In this document: in pieces, positions 62,050 through 64,000 of the stretch
Layout: each line of letters starts with the position of its first letter
How positions within the stretch are numbered: position 1 is the first letter of the stretch
NCBI GenBank assembly: GCA_963811365.1
Contig: CAWEQW010000004.1
Location: 62,001-126,000, forward strand
Length of the DNA: 64,000 nt
Origin: CAWEQW01 sp963811365
GTDB lineage: Bacteria > Actinomycetota > Actinomycetes > Propionibacteriales > Nocardioidaceae
Reading direction: 5' to 3'
The notes under the pieces: generated by a model
The model's input: the letters and a program-made list of their open reading frames with translations, nothing else
Told to the model about the DNA's origin: nothing
Database searches by the model: none
Made by a program: the position numbers and the translations under genes

Positions 62050-63872
62050 GCCACAGGCTCCTTCGGCAGGGCCGGGACGAGGCCGTCGATGGCGGCTCGC
62101 ATCTGGGCGTCGGTGTACCCGAGGAGGTCGATCGCGCCCTCGGGGCAGTACGGCACGCATCCTCCGCAGCCCTTGCAGGTCGCCGCGGAGATGGTGGCGC
62201 GGTGTCCCTCGTCGCAGACGTACGTCGAGATCGCGTCGTAGGGACAGCTCGCAAGGCACTCGTCGCAGCCGGTGCAGGCATCGGCGTGCACGGTCGCGAC
62301 GAGCGGGTCCAGCTCGGCGAAGCCCTTCTTGAGGAGGGCCGCGCTCTGCGCGACGGCGGCGAGCCCCGAGGCCACGCTCTCCGGCGCGGTCTTGGGTCCT
62401 TGGCAGGTACCGGCGATGAGGACCCCGTCGACGACCGTCTCGACCGGTCGCAGCTTGGGATGGATCTCGTTGTAGAAGCCGTCGGTGCCGAGCGGAAGCT
62501 TGAGCAGGTCGGTGAGGCCGGCGTTCTCGCGCGGGACCATCCCGGTCACCAGGACCACGAGCTCGACGGGGAGGGTCACCTCGATCCCCTCGGTGAGCAC
62601 GTCCGTGGTCGTCACCTGCAGCCGTCCGCTGTCGGTGCGGGCCACGGTGGGCGGCCTGTCGTCGGGGAACTTCATGTAGACCGAGCCCGCCTGGCGCGAG
62701 TCGGTGTACATGAGCTCGTGCTTCCCGTACGCGCGGATGTCGCGGTTGAGGTGGTACTGCTTCACCGACGGGTCGAGCCCCGCGACCTCCAGCGATGCGT
62801 GGATCGTGGCCGCGCAGCAGAACTTCGAGCAGTACTCGTTGCCGCCCTTCTGCCGACTGCCGACGCAGTAGATGTAGGCCACCGACCTGACCCTGCGGCC
62901 TCGGTAGGTCAGCGGGCCCTCGGCGGCGTCGACCAGCGCCTTGAACTCCGGCAGCGTGAGGACGCCTTCGATGCCGTAGCCGAGCTCGCCCGCCTCCGGC
63001 TGGTAGGTGTCGAAGCCGGTGGCCACGACGATGGCGCCGACGTCGGTGGGGATCACGTCGGTGCGGCCGTCCGGCCGGGTGACCGTGACCTCCGCGACGT
63101 AGTTGCCGAAGCTGCCCGACTTGCCGGTCAGCTCGGCATTGGTCCAGACCGTGATCGCGGGTCGCATGGCCACCTCGTGGATGAGGAGGTCGATCTGCGC
63201 CCTGCCGGTCCCGTCATGAGGGAACATCGGTCCGAACGTGCCGACCCAGCCGCCGAGCACGGCCGTCCTCTCGACGAGGAACACGCTGAGCCCGATGTCG
63301 GCCAGGCCCACTGCCGCCCGGAGGCCGGCCACGCCGCCGCCGACGACCATGGCCTTGGCCTGGGTCTCGACGACGAGGGGGACGAGCGGCTCGGACAGCC
63401 GGGTCTTGTTGACCCCTGACTTCACCAGGCCGATGACCTTCTCGGTCGCCCCCGAGAAGTCGTCGGTGTGCGCCCACGAGCCCTGCTCGCGGACGTTGAC
63501 CTGGGTGTAGTTGTAGGGGTTCATCTCGGCGCGCTTGGAGACGTTGCGGAAGGTCACTTGGTGCAGCTTCGGCGAGCAGGAGGCGACGACCAGGCCGTCG
63601 AGGCCACGGCTTCGAATGTCGTTGATCATCTCCTTCTGGGTGCCGTCGGAGCAGGCGAACATCGTGGTCGTCGAGACGACCACGTCCGGGTCGTCCTCGA
63701 GTGCGTCCGCGACGGCCTGCACGTCCACGTAGTCGGAGATGTTGCCTCCGCAGTGACAGATGTAGACGCCGATGCGGCGCTGTCCGCCTTCTCCGACGGG
63801 TTCGATCGGCAGGCTCGTCCGCCCGGAGCCCTCCTCGTTCATCGGGGTCCCGGTCTCGGGCTCCTGGCTCAT
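62046..63872 (-). CDS. HdrA-like FAD iron-sulfur protein (QmoA/QmoB family)
   Basis: 608 aa. N-terminal region with GVYICHCGGNISDYVDV; FAD-binding VVGGGVAGLRAAVGLADIGL then AVLGGWVGTFGPMFPHDGTG; mid-protein Cys cluster YCVGSRQKGGNEYCSKFCCA; C-terminal two [4Fe-4S] motifs CTGCDECLASCPYDAI and CKGCGGCVPYCPEGAI. It matches HdrA of heterodisulfide reductases and QmoA/B, which bifurcate or relay electrons. Starts with a 4-nt overlap after the upstream partial gene. No HdrB or HdrD CCG domain is visible in this window. Confidence 0.87.
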   Translation of the reverse strand: MSQEPETGTPMNEEGSGRTSLPIEPVGEGGQRRIGVYICHCGGNISDYVDVQAVADALEDDPDVVVSTTTMFACSDGTQKEMINDIRSRGLDGLVVASCSPKLHQVTFRNVSKRAEMNPYNYTQVNVREQGSWAHTDDFSGATEKVIGLVKSGVNKTRLSEPLVPLVVETQAKAMVVGGGVAGLRAAVGLADIGLSVFLVERTAVLGGWVGTFGPMFPHDGTGRAQIDLLIHEVAMRPAITVWTNAELTGKSGSFGNYVAEVTVTRPDGRTDVIPTDVGAIVVATGFDTYQPEAGELGYGIEGVLTLPEFKALVDAAEGPLTYRGRRVRSVAYIYCVGSRQKGGNEYCSKFCCAATIHASLEVAGLDPSVKQYHLNRDIRAYGKHELMYTDSRQAGSVYMKFPDDRPPTVARTDSGRLQVTTTDVLTEGIEVTLPVELVVLVTGMVPRENAGLTDLLKLPLGTDGFYNEIHPKLRPVETVVDGVLIAGTCQGPKTAPESVASGLAAVAQSAALLKKGFAELDPLVATVHADACTGCDECLASCPYDAISTYVCDEGHRATISAATCKGCGGCVPYCPEGAIDLLGYTDAQMRAAIDGLVPALPKEPVA

Positions 63873-64000
63873 GCCGGCACCTCCTCTCCGACGTGGGCGT
63901 GCTCCTCGAGGTGTGCGGCCACCTGGGCGACCGCGGCTCCCGCATGGAGGATCGTGTCGACGATGTCCTTGGCGCCCGCGGCCGTGCCGGCCACGAAGAC
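63869..64000 (-). CDS. HdrA/QmoA-like flavoprotein, C-terminal 43 codons (runs off window)
   Basis: Minus-strand frame from the right edge: VFVAGTAAGAKDIVDTILHA, GAAVAQVAAHLEEHAHVG, ends EEVPA at 63869. AGTAxGxKDIVDTI is how HdrA/QmoA-type FAD proteins end their last Rossmann segment. First visible gene of the operon, overlapping the 608-aa HdrA-like gene by 4 nt. The missing part should tell whether it is QmoA. Confidence 0.65.
   Translation of the reverse strand, partial: VFVAGTAAGAKDIVDTILHAGAAVAQVAAHLEEHAHVGEEVPA

Overview
High-GC actinobacterial chromosome segment. The first 5 kb keep the order ArsA-type ATPase, whiB4/wblA, ponA2, yqeY, metallophosphoesterase, which closely matches the Rv3679-Rv3683 region of Mycobacterium. 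Many starts look leaderless: a TANNNT -10 box lies 6-8 nt before ATG or GTG. DUF5063 next to recR and ask/asd, and the other neighbours, suggest a Nocardioidaceae-like member of the Propionibacteriales. That placement is an inference.

Layout. 1-12 kb is core: wall synthesis (ponA2), tRNA-Pro, aspartate-family biosynthesis (asd-lysC), recR-ybaB-dnaX, the SRP RNA and tRNA-Ser(GGA). 12-14.7 kb is a small island in the 3' end of that tRNA. It is bounded by a direct repeat of about 150 bp at a constant 2,623-bp offset and carries a GNAT gene, an integrase fragment and a VapBC45-type toxin-antitoxin pair. 15-34 kb is accessory: a P3A-type proton pump, two APC permeases, a formamidase/acetamidase, an XRE/DUF2178 regulatory cassette with TGTCA operators, a second VapC45 scrap, an IS-like end, a decayed enoyl-CoA hydratase, methyltransferases and a hydrolase-LuxR fusion. 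34-42 kb holds an NYN nuclease, a VapB-like/LytR_C pair, a K+(Na+)/H+ antiporter, aldose epimerase, D,D-carboxypeptidase and a VKOR/DUF929 disulfide pair. 42.9-45.8 kb is an arsenic cluster (arsI divergent from arsR-arsR-acr3-arsC). 45.8-50 kb has sugar or polyol enzymes and a GT-C type membrane transferase. 50-55 kb is tRNA-Ser(CGA), tadA and its partner, upp and a three-gene proton-translocating transhydrogenase. 55-60 kb holds small membrane proteins, a DUF480-methyltransferase fusion, DinB, an AhpD-like protein and an L,D-transpeptidase. The right end is a QmoABC/HdrA-type electron-transfer operon running out of the window.

Data quality. At least sixteen genes, including universally needed ones (dnaX, asd, lysC, recR, tadA), are broken by single-base indels in GC-rich runs, and the other reading frame always continues the family. 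This is far more likely sequence error than decay. For those genes I give the inferred full span and the approximate break points. The real decay candidates are the truncated integrase, the enoyl-CoA hydratase, the serine-hydrolase stub, the VapC45 scrap and the ORF beside the IS-like repeats.

The most unusual content is the Qmo-like operon with a small unknown protein between its HdrA-like and QmoC-like genes, the tRNA-Ser island with VapBC45, and the TGTCA operator cluster.
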